A stretch of DNA of 35,632 nt from Desulfobacteraceae bacterium (lineage in GTDB: Bacteria > Desulfobacterota > Desulfobacteria > Desulfobacterales > UBA2174): NCBI GenBank assembly GCA_028700185.1, contig JAQVTF010000015.1, forward strand, positions 1 to 35,632, given 5' to 3'. The notes beneath the pieces are model-generated. The model was not told where the DNA came from. It worked only from the letters and a program-made list of their open reading frames with translations, and made no database searches. The position numbers were made by a program, and so were the translations under genes. How positions within the stretch are numbered: the stretch's first letter is position 1; the number at the start of each line of letters is the position of its first letter. Shown piece after piece: positions 17,357-25,109 of the stretch.

Positions 17357-18658
17357 ATGATCTACGATGTGGAGTACGAAACCATGCCCCGGGAGGCCCT
17401 GGAAGCCATCCAGCTCCGACGCCTCAAAACGACCCTGGAACGGGTCTGCGCCACGGTCCCCTTCTACCGGGAACGGATGGCCACCGCCGGCATCAAACCC
17501 CGGGACATCCAGCGCCTCGATGACATTCGCCACATCCCCTTTACCACCAAGCAGGACCTGCGCGACAACTACCCCTTCGGCATGTTTGCCGTGCCCATGG
17601 ACACGGTGGTGCGCATCCACGCCTCCTCCGGCACCACCGGCCAGCCCACGGTGGTGGGTTACACAGCCCGGGATGTGAATACCTGGGCCACCTTGATGGC
17701 CCGCGCGCTGGTGGCCGGAGGCGCCACCGCCAACGACATCATCCACAACGCCTACGGTTACGGATTGTTCACCGGCGGGCTGGGGGTCCATTACGGGGCC
17801 GAGAAACTCGGCGCTTCGGTGATCCCGGTCTCCGGCGGCAACACCAGGCGACAGATTTTGATCATGCGCGATTTCAAGCCCACCGTCATCACGGCCACCC
17901 CCAGCTACGTCCTGCACCTGGCCGAGGTGGCCGAGGAAATGGGGGTTTCGTTCAAGGATCTGAGCTTCAAGTTCGGCATTTTCGGCGCGGAACCGTGGTC
18001 GGAGAAGATGCGCCAGGAGATCGAGCGCAAGCTCAACATCACTGCCGTGGACATTTACGGTTTGAGCGAAGTGATCGGCCCCGGGGTGGCCATCGAGTGT
18101 CATGAAGCCAAGAAGGGGTTGCATATCTTTGAGGATCATTTCCTGCCCGAGATCATCGATCCGGCCAGCGGCGAGGTGCTGCCGCCGGGGGAGACCGGCG
18201 AGCTGGTCTTCACCTCCCTGACCAAGGAGGCCTTCCCGGTGATTCGCTACCGCACCCGGGACATCACCAGCCTCAACCCCGAACCGTGTGTTTGCGGCCG
18301 GACCCACGTGCGCATGAACCGGGTGAGCGGCCGCAGCGACGACATGCTCATCATCCGCGGGGTCAACGTTTTCCCCTCCCAGATCGAGAGCATTCTGATG
18401 GAAACCAGCGAGGTGGCACCCCATTACCAGTTAGTGGTGGACCGCGAGGAGAACCTCGACACCCTCACCGTGCGCGTGGAGGTGGGGGAGGGGCTTTTTT
18501 CCGACGAGGTGCGCCAGCTCCAGGCCCTCGAACGCCAGATCAGCAAAAACATCAAGGAGACCCTCGGCGTTTCGGCCAAGGTCAAGCTCGTCGAGCCCCA
18601 CACGATCCAGCGCAGCGAGGGCAAGGCGGTGCGCGTCATCGACAACCGCAAGATTTGA
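17357..18658 (+). CDS. paaK: Phenylacetate-CoA ligase (AMP-forming)
   Basis: The 433-residue protein activates phenylacetate or a related aryl acid with ATP and CoA, the entry step of anaerobic aromatic-acid degradation. Typical PaaK features are the N-terminal [17 protein letters not shown], the ATP-binding [15 protein letters not shown] (about residues 89-103), [39 protein letters not shown] and the C-terminal domain [19 protein letters not shown] with the swivelling catalytic lysine region near the end. The start has AGGAGG 5 bases upstream. It is followed by an ACT-domain protein and Liv transporter genes, the standard company of PaaK in anaerobic Proteobacteria and Desulfobacterota. The tandem terminators upstream suggest conditional expression. 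Confidence 0.95.
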   Translation: MIYDVEYETMPREALEAIQLRRLKTTLERVCATVPFYRERMATAGIKPRDIQRLDDIRHIPFTTKQDLRDNYPFGMFAVPMDTVVRIHASSGTTGQPTVVGYTARDVNTWATLMARALVAGGATANDIIHNAYGYGLFTGGLGVHYGAEKLGASVIPVSGGNTRRQILIMRDFKPTVITATPSYVLHLAEVAEEMGVSFKDLSFKFGIFGAEPWSEKMRQEIERKLNITAVDIYGLSEVIGPGVAIECHEAKKGLHIFEDHFLPEIIDPASGEVLPPGETGELVFTSLTKEAFPVIRYRTRDITSLNPEPCVCGRTHVRMNRVSGRSDDMLIIRGVNVFPSQIESILMETSEVAPHYQLVVDREENLDTLTVRVEVGEGLFSDEVRQLQALERQISKNIKETLGVSAKVKLVEPHTIQRSEGKAVRVIDNRKI

Positions 18659-18676
18659 GGTAAAAGGAGAGCCGCC

Positions 18677-19108
18677 ATGCATGCACAGCAGATTTCGATC
18701 TTTCTGGAGAACAAGGCTGGCCGTCTGGCCGAGGTGACGGGGATCCTGGCCGCGGCCGGCGTGAACATCCGTGCCCTGGCCTTGGCCGACACGTCGGACT
18801 TCGGCGTGTTGCGTCTCATCGTTGACGACAACCAAAAGGCCGAAAATGCCCTGAAACAGGGAGGCCTCACCGTGAGCAAGACCGACGTGGTGGCCGTGGC
18901 GGTGGACGACCGGCCCGGCGGTCTGCACCACATCCTCGAGTTGCTCCAGAACGCCGGTATCAACGTGGAGTATATGTACGCCTTTGTTCAGCACAGTGGT
19001 GCCAACGCGGTGATGATCTTCCGCTTCGACCAGCCCGACGATGCCCTCAAGGTGTTGACCGCCGACGGGCTGAAGGTGATCGAAGGCCGGCGATTGTACA
19101 CGATGTAA
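18677..19108 (+). CDS. Tandem ACT-domain protein linked to PaaK
   Basis: A 143-residue protein with two ACT domains (about residues 3-68 and 71-140): QISIFLENKAGRLAEVTGILAAAGVNIRALALAD and VAVDDRPGGLHHILELLQNAGINVEYMYAF. ACT domains bind small ligands, usually amino acids, at domain interfaces. Genes of this type lie beside paaK across many anaerobes and probably sense an aromatic acid or amino acid and control the ligase or transporter; the mechanism is not established. Shine-Dalgarno AAAGGAG is present. It starts 18 bases after paaK. Confidence 0.92.
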   Translation: MHAQQISIFLENKAGRLAEVTGILAAAGVNIRALALADTSDFGVLRLIVDDNQKAENALKQGGLTVSKTDVVAVAVDDRPGGLHHILELLQNAGINVEYMYAFVQHSGANAVMIFRFDQPDDALKVLTADGLKVIEGRRLYTM

Positions 19109-19159
19109 CTGCTGTCCCTTGTCCGCGCCGGCCTCGGGGTCGGCGGAAAGGAGAACGCC

Positions 19160-20320
19160 ATGAAGCGCAAACCGTGCCTGAAGTGGAACCCCCGTGGGAT
19201 GTGGACGGTGGTCTTGCTCGCCGTCTTGATCGCCGCGCCGGCCCTGGCGGCGGATGTTTACAGGATCGGCGGGCTTTTTTCCGTCACCGGCCCCGCCTCT
19301 TTTCTCGGCGACCCGGAAAAGCGTAGTCTGGAGATGGCGGTGGCGGAGATCAACGCCGACGGCGGCATCGACGGCAAAATGCTCGAAGCGGTGATCTACG
19401 ATACCGAGGGTGATCCCCAGAAAGCCGTATCGGGAATCAACAAGCTGATCAACAAGGACAAGGTGCTGGCCATCATCGGCCCCAGCACCACCCCGGCAAC
19501 CCTGGCGGTCAAAAATTTCGCCGAGCGGGCCAGGATTCCGCTGATCAGTTGCGCCGCTGGTATCGCCATCACCGAGCCGGTGACGCCCTGGACTTTCAAG
19601 ACGGCCCAGAACGACGCGTTGGCCGTGGCGTCGGTCTATGCCCACATGAAAAACCGGGGCGTGGAAAAAATTGGTTTGCTCACCGTGGCCGATGCCTTCG
19701 GTGAGAGCGGCAAGCAGCAGCTTGAACAACAGGTCGGAAACTACGGCCTGCGGATCGTGGCGGTGGAGAGTTTCGGCGGCAAGGACACCGACATGACGGC
19801 GCAATTGACCAAGATCCGGGCGGCGGGTCCGGACGCCATCGTCTGCTGGGGCACCAACCCCGGGCCGGCGGTGGTGGCCAAGAACATCCGCCAGTTGCAA
19901 ATTGACGTGCCGCTCTACCAGAGCCACGGGGTGGCATCGCCCAAGTTCATCGAGCTGGCCGGGGAGGCGGCCGAGGGCATTTGCCTGCCCACCGGCAAGA
20001 TCCTGGTGGCGGGGCTGCTGCCGGTGGACGATCCCCAAAAGGAGATGCTCAACGACTATATCCTGCGCTACACCGAGACCCAGAAGATGCCTGTCTCCGG
20101 CTTTGGCGGGTATGCCTGGGATGCGATGCATCTGTTGGCCGAGGCGATGCAAGGCGCCGGGGGCGACCGAAACAAGATTCGGGACAACCTGGAAAAAATC
20201 GACCACTTTCCGGCGGTGAGCGGCGTCTTTCGCTTCTCCCCCGACGACCACAACGGACTGGGCCCCGAGGCCTTCGTCATGGTGCGCATCGAGGGGGGCA
20301 TCTGGAGCCTGGAGCGTTGA
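19160..20320 (+). CDS. livK: Periplasmic substrate-binding protein of a branched-chain amino acid-type (Liv) ABC transporter
   Basis: A 386-residue type I periplasmic binding protein. The signal peptide (residues about 1-31, cleavage near ALA-AD) is followed by IGGLFSVTGPASFLGDPEKRSLEMAVAEINADGGIDG, the usual start of the Leu/Ile/Val-binding family, and AIIGPSTTPATLAV. Members beside PaaK are thought to bind aromatic acids or amino acids, not necessarily branched-chain amino acids. Shine-Dalgarno AAAGGAG. It precedes livH with a 126-base gap. Confidence 0.92.
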   Translation: MKRKPCLKWNPRGMWTVVLLAVLIAAPALAADVYRIGGLFSVTGPASFLGDPEKRSLEMAVAEINADGGIDGKMLEAVIYDTEGDPQKAVSGINKLINKDKVLAIIGPSTTPATLAVKNFAERARIPLISCAAGIAITEPVTPWTFKTAQNDALAVASVYAHMKNRGVEKIGLLTVADAFGESGKQQLEQQVGNYGLRIVAVESFGGKDTDMTAQLTKIRAAGPDAIVCWGTNPGPAVVAKNIRQLQIDVPLYQSHGVASPKFIELAGEAAEGICLPTGKILVAGLLPVDDPQKEMLNDYILRYTETQKMPVSGFGGYAWDAMHLLAEAMQGAGGDRNKIRDNLEKIDHFPAVSGVFRFSPDDHNGLGPEAFVMVRIEGGIWSLER

Positions 20321-20446
20321 GGCGTCTTTTCTCCATGGCCTGAGGTGTTTTCCCGTAATTTGTCAATATTCGACCGGTCGAGACGGGTCCGACGGGTCTG
20401 ACCGGCCGGACTGTGAACAATCCGCGACTGAAAAAACGGTTCGCTC
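20321..20446 (+). other. livK-livH intergenic region with short repeats
   Basis: The 126-base gap contains the small palindrome CGACCGGTCG and two closely spaced copies of GACGGGTC, enough to form alternative small hairpins. There is no T-run and no clear promoter. Such gaps between a binding protein and its permease gene often lower permease expression relative to the binding protein. Confidence 0.3.
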
Positions 20447-21322
20447 ATGCAAGAGATCTTGCAATACCTTTTCTCCGGCATCACCAGCGGGGCCATCTAT
20501 GCGGTGATCGCCCTGGGATTCTCGATGCTCTACAACAGCACGGATCTCATCAACTTTGCCCACGGCGAGTTTGTCATGCTCGGGGGGTTAACGCTGGTGA
20601 CCCTCTGGGCCGGCCTGGGGTTGCCGCTGGTGGTGGCGTTGCTGTTGAGTGTGGTCGCCGTGGCGGTGGTGGGCGCCGCGTTCCAGCGCCTGGCCATCGC
20701 CACGGTGAAAAATCCCCATCCCATCGTGTTGGTGATCATCACCGTGGGGACTTCGATTTTGCTGCGGGGGGTGGCCATGGTCGTCTGGGGCAAGGATTCC
20801 CACAGCGTACCGTTTTTCAGTAACCATGCCCCCATCGATATCGCCGGCGCCAAGTTGCTGCCCCAGAGCCTGTGGATTTTCGCCATTGCGGCGGTGATCA
20901 TCGTGGCCTTGCAGTTTTTCTTCAAGGCCACCTTGACCGGCAAGGCCATGGAAGCCTGCGCGGTGAGCCGGCGCGCCGCTTGGCTCACCGGGATTCCCAC
21001 CGGGCGGATGAACCTACTGGCCTTCATCATCAGCACCGGCAGCGGCGCGGTGGCCGGGGCCATCATTGCGCCCATCACCATGTGCAGCTACGACATGGGC
21101 ACCATGCTGGGACTCAAGGGGTTCTGCGCCGCCATGCTCGGCGGCCTGGGAAGCCTCTGGGGGGCTCTGGCGGGCGGTTTTCTCCTCGGCATCCTTGAAG
21201 CCGCCGGGGTGGGGCTGTTTTCCTCCGGCTACAAGGATGCCATCGCCTTCGTGTTGTTACTGCTCATCCTCTACGTGAAACCCTCCGGGTTGCTGGGCAG
21301 CGCCAAGGTGCAGCGGTTCTGA
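20447..21322 (+). CDS. livH: Liv-type ABC transporter permease LivH
   Basis: A 291-residue inner-membrane permease with about eight hydrophobic spans. Family signatures are SGAIYAVIALGFSMLYNSTDLINFAHGEFVMLGG at the N-terminus and LLGLKGFCAAMLGGLGSLWGALAGGFLLG near the C-terminus (the EAA-like loop that contacts the ATPase). It would normally pair with LivM and the ATPases LivG and LivF. None follows: the next gene is a CoA-transferase. The Shine-Dalgarno is weak. Confidence 0.92.
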   Translation: MQEILQYLFSGITSGAIYAVIALGFSMLYNSTDLINFAHGEFVMLGGLTLVTLWAGLGLPLVVALLLSVVAVAVVGAAFQRLAIATVKNPHPIVLVIITVGTSILLRGVAMVVWGKDSHSVPFFSNHAPIDIAGAKLLPQSLWIFAIAAVIIVALQFFFKATLTGKAMEACAVSRRAAWLTGIPTGRMNLLAFIISTGSGAVAGAIIAPITMCSYDMGTMLGLKGFCAAMLGGLGSLWGALAGGFLLGILEAAGVGLFSSGYKDAIAFVLLLLILYVKPSGLLGSAKVQRF

Positions 21323-21527
21323 TTGCTGCTGGAGACCGACCCGTGCCCATCAGGGGCACGCAGGTTGCGGGTAAACAGCTTGCGGCCCCTTTGGCAGGAT
21401 GTTATTTCAATAAAAAATTTTCATGCGCCTGAAACGGTCTCTACTCCGGCGGGCGCTTCTCCGGTGCCCGCCGGGGGAGGCGGTGGCTCCGGTCCGGCGC
21501 CGCCCTTCAACGGACAAAGGATTCTTC
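21323..21527 (+). other. livH-gctA intergenic region with hairpins
   Basis: No gene is seen here. There is a small hairpin (GTGCCC/GGGCAC near 21341-21360), a weak promoter-like pair (TTGCGG and TATTTC, 17-base spacer, about 21378-21406), an AT-rich patch, and a strong hairpin with a 9-base stem at 21446-21474 (CCGGCGGGC and its complement). The hairpin has no T-run, so it is not a standard terminator. No remnant of livM, livG or livF could be recognised. Confidence 0.35.
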
Positions 21528-22481
21528 ATGAAGCTGATGACTGCCGCCGAGGCTGTTCGCACTTTGATCAAGGATGGGGATCAGATTGCCCTGGGAGGGT
21601 TTACGGTCAATCGAAATCCGATGCTGATGGCCCGGGAGATGATTCGGCAGGGCAAACGCCACCTCTATTTGGTGGTTCACTCTCACGGTCAGGCGCTGGA
21701 GCTGCTCGTGGGGGCCGGATGTGTTCAACGGGTCGAGATCGCCTACGGCGGGGTCGGTCGCTTCGCCCCCACCGGGTTTCGTTTCAAGAAGGCCTTTCTG
21801 GAAAAAAAGATCGAGGTCGAGGACTACTCCAACCTCCAGATGACGCTGCGGTTCATGGCCGGCGCCATGGGAATGCCCTTCGTGGTGACCCGATCCGGAC
21901 TGGGCACCGATATCGTTCGGCTTTCCGGCTTTTCCCCCGAAAGCCGCGGCCAGGGCCGGGTCCCGCGGCAGAAGCTCACCCTTCTGAAGGATCCCTTCGA
22001 TCCCGACGGGGCCGACGTCGTGGCGTTGCCGCCGTTGAATCCCGATGTGGCGCTGGTTCACGCCCAGTATGTGGGGGAGGCGGGAACCTGTCGTTTCTGC
22101 GGGTTGACGTTTGCCGACATCGAGCAAGCCAAGGCCGCCAAGACGGTGATCGTGACCTGCGAGGAGATCGTCCCCGAAGCGTATTTGCGGCGGGAGCCGG
22201 ACCGCAACAGCCTGCCGCCTTTTCTCGTCGATGCGGTGGTCGCCGCCCCCTTCGGGGCTCATCCCACCGCCTGCCACCAGTTCTACGATTACGATCCGAA
22301 GCACATGAATCTCTTCAAACAGATCGCCCGGGACGATGATCGGTTCAAGGCCTACCTCGACGAATGGGTCTATCCCTTCGATAGCCAGGAGGCCTATCTG
22401 GAGCGGGTTGGCGTGAGGGATCTGCTGGAAATCCGGGCCAATCCCGGCTGGGGTTATGCCCCCGGCCTCGACAGGCGTTAG
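21528..22481 (+). CDS. gctA: Glutaconate CoA-transferase, subunit A
   Basis: The 317-residue protein matches the A subunit of family I glutaconate CoA-transferase, which moves CoA from acetyl-CoA or another donor to a C5 dicarboxylate. It shares with Acidaminococcus GctA (as I recall that sequence) the segments GDQIALGGFTVNRNP, EDYSN, VALPPLNPDVALVHAQ, AAKTVIVTCEEIVPE and FLVDAVVAAPFGAHPTACHQFYDYD. The start MKLMTAAEAVRTLIKDG at 21528 was picked by homology over an upstream ATG at 21423. GctB follows 10 bases later. The catalytic Glu is on subunit B. The substrate could also be another dicarboxylate or aryl-succinate-like acid. Confidence 0.88.
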   Translation: MKLMTAAEAVRTLIKDGDQIALGGFTVNRNPMLMAREMIRQGKRHLYLVVHSHGQALELLVGAGCVQRVEIAYGGVGRFAPTGFRFKKAFLEKKIEVEDYSNLQMTLRFMAGAMGMPFVVTRSGLGTDIVRLSGFSPESRGQGRVPRQKLTLLKDPFDPDGADVVALPPLNPDVALVHAQYVGEAGTCRFCGLTFADIEQAKAAKTVIVTCEEIVPEAYLRREPDRNSLPPFLVDAVVAAPFGAHPTACHQFYDYDPKHMNLFKQIARDDDRFKAYLDEWVYPFDSQEAYLERVGVRDLLEIRANPGWGYAPGLDRR

Positions 22482-22491
22482 GGATCAGAAG

Positions 22492-23274
22492 ATGGGAATC
22501 TATACCGCAACGGAAATCATGGCGCTCAGTGCGGGCCGGTTGGTGCACAACGGGGACATCCTTTTCGCCGGAACCGGCTTGAGCATGCTGGCGGCGACGG
22601 TGGCCAAACGGATTCATGCCCCGGAATCGGTTGTTTTCTTTGAAACGGGGGGCATCGACCCCCGTCTGGAGGAGCTGCCCCTGACCGTGGCGGACCCCCG
22701 GGTCATGGTGGGCAGCGCCGTCAACTCCGGCCTGGCCGATGCCTTGAGCCTGCTGGGGCATCCCAAACTGAAAACCATCGCCTTTCTTGGAGCGGCTCAG
22801 ATCGACTGCTACGGCAATCTGAACTCGACCCTGCTGGGGACCTATGAACACCCGGAGCAACGGTTTCCTGGATCCGGCGGGGCCTGTGACGCGGCCAGCA
22901 TGGCCTACGGCGTGATTATCTTCATGCAGCACCAGCGTCGGCGGTTCGTGGAAAAGCTCGACTACTTCACCAGCCCCGGATGGCTGGAAGGGGGAGACGC
23001 CCGGCGTCGGGCGGGCTTTCTCCGGGGAGGGCCCATCGCCGTGGTGACCAATTTGGGCGTGATGAAGTTTCATGAACAGACGAAAAGGATGTACCTGGAG
23101 ACTTACTATCCCTTCACCGATCCGGAGAAGATCGTTGCCGAGACCGGTTTTCCCCTCGATGTGTCCTTTGCCACGGTGGCCATCCCCCCCAGTGATGAGG
23201 AGCTGGCGGTGTTGCGCCAGACAGTGGATCCCCAACGGTTGATTCTGGGGCCCCCGGCCGTCGACCCCGCCTGA
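22492..23274 (+). CDS. gctB: Glutaconate CoA-transferase, subunit B
   Basis: The 260-residue B subunit carries the catalytic glutamate that forms the enzyme-CoA thioester: Glu51 in VFFETGGIDP, aligned with Glu54 of Acidaminococcus GctB. Other family segments are GTGLSMLAATVAKR, FLGAAQIDCYGNLNST, FPGSGGA, MQHQRRRFVEKLDYFTSPGW and KTKRMYLETYYP. The catalytic residue being present separates it from the Glu-less IpdB-type ring-opening hydrolases of the same fold. The start at 22492 has only a poor Shine-Dalgarno (tail of GATCAGAAG) and may be coupled to gctA. No intrinsic terminator is visible after it. Confidence 0.88.
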   Translation: MGIYTATEIMALSAGRLVHNGDILFAGTGLSMLAATVAKRIHAPESVVFFETGGIDPRLEELPLTVADPRVMVGSAVNSGLADALSLLGHPKLKTIAFLGAAQIDCYGNLNSTLLGTYEHPEQRFPGSGGACDAASMAYGVIIFMQHQRRRFVEKLDYFTSPGWLEGGDARRRAGFLRGGPIAVVTNLGVMKFHEQTKRMYLETYYPFTDPEKIVAETGFPLDVSFATVAIPPSDEELAVLRQTVDPQRLILGPPAVDPA

Positions 23275-23552
23275 TCACCACCTTCTGGGGTCCTGGGGCC
23301 GGCAGACAAGATTCATCGTGCCCTTGCGCCACCGGTTTCCATCCGCGCCAAACCGCACCCCTTGCCCCACCCCGTTAAGCCACCGGATACGCTGCAGGGC
23401 CAATGCCCGCAGTGCCACGGATCCTGACCGCGCCGTCGACACTTCCTGGGCACCGGGTGGAGGATCCCTCTTCCCCACCCCCATGCGCCGATCTGTATTT
23501 TTTATAAAAATGAAGACAGATTAAACAAATTTATCTCTTATACTGAGTATTC
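23275..23552 (+). other. Non-coding region between gctB and the TRAP promoter
   Basis: The first 200 bases are GC-rich without a credible frame or terminator. The remainder is markedly AT-rich: an imperfect dyad with CTGT and ACAG ends spans 23493-23519 around a run of T and A, and AT-rich sequence continues to the promoter at 23553. It could hold an UP element or a regulator site, for example for the IclR protein encoded at 27485 (inference). Confidence 0.35.
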
Positions 23553-23582
23553 TTGACATGCTGAACGACGTTTGGCTATGAT
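23553..23582 (+). promoter_or_regulatory. Strong sigma-70 promoter of the TAXI-TRAP operon
   Basis: TTGACA (23553-23558, perfect) and TATGAT (23577-23582, five of six) are separated by 18 bases, with AT-rich sequence immediately upstream. The start would be near 23589, leaving a leader of about 115 bases before the receptor gene. This is the best sigma-70 promoter in the window. Confidence 0.65.
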
Positions 23583-23705
23583 GCGATTGTTTTTCCGAAG
23601 CCACGGCGTCGCCTTGCCCACCGATGCGGCCGCCGCCCCGTCCCTTTCACCACCGCCGCAGCGATGGCCTGAGTGCCCTGCGGACCAGAGGCAAAGGAGA
23701 TGACG

Positions 23706-24698
23706 ATGAAAAAAATCAGCCTGGTGGCACTGGCAGTGATGCTTTTTACCGTCAACGGGTACGCCCAGAGCGCCAAGGTGGTTATTGCAACCGGTGGCAT
23801 CGGCGGCGTCTACTATTACTACGGCACCCAGATCAGCGAGATCATCAGCAAACATCATGTCGCCGCCGCCACGGCCATCCAGACCGCCGCATCGGTGGAC
23901 AATATGCTCCTGTTGCGGGACAAGAGCGATCCGGCCAAAAACAGCTATTTCATCGGCACGGTGCTGCCCGACACGGCTTATTTCACCGTAACCGGCAAGC
24001 ATAAAAAATTCGCCGAAAAACCCGCCAAGGCCAACATCCTTTGGATGATGTACCCCAACTACCTGCACATCGTGACCACGGCAGACTCCGGTATCAAGAC
24101 ACTTTCCGATATCGCCGGCAAGCGGGTCTCCACCGGTGCGCCGGGATCGGGCACCGAGTTCACCGCCTTGAACCTGCTTCAGGCGGCCAACATCGATCCG
24201 AACAACTTCAGAAAATGGGAAAAACTGGGCGCCAAGGAGTCGGATGAAGCCCTGGCCAACGGGACTCTGGATGCCTACGCCTGGTCGGGGGGATTGCCCA
24301 CCGGCTCGATCGTTGAGTTGGCCAACACGCTCAAACGCAAGGGAACCGCTCTCTTCTTGGTCCCGTTGCCGGACAGCGATCCCGGGGTGGCGGCCTTCAA
24401 GAAAGCATTTTCCGGGCTGGCCGACAGCCAAACGGTTTCCAAGGAAATCTACGGCACCGCGGCCGATACCCCCACCTTGGCTTTTTGGAACATGTTCGTC
24501 TGCCCCGAATCCCTGCCGGAAGATCTGGCCTACCGCATCACCAAAACGGTTTTTGAAAACCTGGAGACTTTGCATTCCTCGGTGAAGGCGGCCCGGGATA
24601 CCACGGCTGAAAATTCGGGCCGTTTCGTCGGCAAGACCGCGATTCCCTATCACCCCGGGGCCGTGAAGTACTTTACCGAAAGAGGCCTCGTAGAGTAA
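23706..24698 (+). CDS. TAXI-family TRAP transporter solute-binding protein
   Basis: A 330-residue periplasmic receptor of the TAXI type of tripartite ATP-independent transporters, which use an ion gradient to import organic acids. A signal peptide (about residues 1-20, cleavage near YAQ-S) is followed by KVVIATGGIGGVYYYYGTQISEII, the family's N-terminal strand and ligand loop, then IKTLSDIAGKRVSTGAPGSGTE and the C-terminal YHPGAVKYFTERGL. The ATG at 23706 is 6 bases after AAAGGAG; the ATG at 23700 is too close to it. Followed by a DUF1850-like gene and the fused permease. Substrate unknown; the neighbouring CoA-transferase suggests a carboxylic acid. Confidence 0.93.
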   Translation: MKKISLVALAVMLFTVNGYAQSAKVVIATGGIGGVYYYYGTQISEIISKHHVAAATAIQTAASVDNMLLLRDKSDPAKNSYFIGTVLPDTAYFTVTGKHKKFAEKPAKANILWMMYPNYLHIVTTADSGIKTLSDIAGKRVSTGAPGSGTEFTALNLLQAANIDPNNFRKWEKLGAKESDEALANGTLDAYAWSGGLPTGSIVELANTLKRKGTALFLVPLPDSDPGVAAFKKAFSGLADSQTVSKEIYGTAADTPTLAFWNMFVCPESLPEDLAYRITKTVFENLETLHSSVKAARDTTAENSGRFVGKTAIPYHPGAVKYFTERGLVE

Positions 24699-24710
24699 TC
24701 GTCAGACCGA

Positions 24711-25109
24711 ATGACCCGGCGCCATTGGATCATCGTGGTCATGGGGGTGGTCTGCGTTGCGGGCCTTTGCAGACCCGCTGTGATCCGCACCGATGACAAG
24801 ACCCGGCCGGCGCTCTTTCTCAGAGGGCAGTCGGGTCTCATTCGGTTCGTCAATTCCGTAACGGATCAACCCGTCCGCATCGATTTTCGCATCGGCCGCC
24901 GTTTCCACGCGTTCACCGTTTCCACGGACGCGACCACGGAAGCCTACTACACCCATGGGCTCTACGCCATCAACGACCTCGTCTCCGAGGATTCACCCGA
25001 TCATTTACGGTTTTGCTCGGTGAAGGGGATCCATCTGAAAGTCGGATTTTACGAGATTTCCGTGAAAGACGGATGTCTGGAGGTGGAGTTGTTATGGACC
25101 GTCTGGTAA
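24711..25109 (+). CDS. DUF1850-like small exported protein of the TAXI-TRAP operon
   Basis: A 132-residue protein with a hydrophobic N-terminal segment (residues about 5-20; signal or anchor) and a short beta-rich body. IRFVNSVTDQPVRIDFRI resembles the DUF1850 signature in which His-Ser-Val precedes a Pro-Val; here the usual His is Asn. DUF1850 genes are regularly found between TAXI receptors and permeases, which is the position here (12 bases after the receptor, 16-base overlap with the permease). Function unknown; possibly an accessory factor of the transporter. The family assignment is by pattern and context. Confidence 0.65.
   Translation: MTRRHWIIVVMGVVCVAGLCRPAVIRTDDKTRPALFLRGQSGLIRFVNSVTDQPVRIDFRIGRRFHAFTVSTDATTEAYYTHGLYAINDLVSEDSPDHLRFCSVKGIHLKVGFYEISVKDGCLEVELLWTVW

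Noticed and set aside
21446-21474. Hairpin before gctA as a transcription terminator
   Set aside because: The stem is strong but no T-run follows, so it is listed only as structure in the gap.
21528-23274. CoA-transferase pair as an IpdAB-type ring-opening hydrolase
   Set aside because: The B subunit keeps the catalytic Glu51 in the FETG position, and both subunits follow the glutaconate CoA-transferase sequence closely.
23275-23484. A 69-codon minus-strand frame in the gctB-TRAP gap
   Set aside because: No Shine-Dalgarno and no recognisable family. A fragment of a decayed gene was considered but nothing could be matched.
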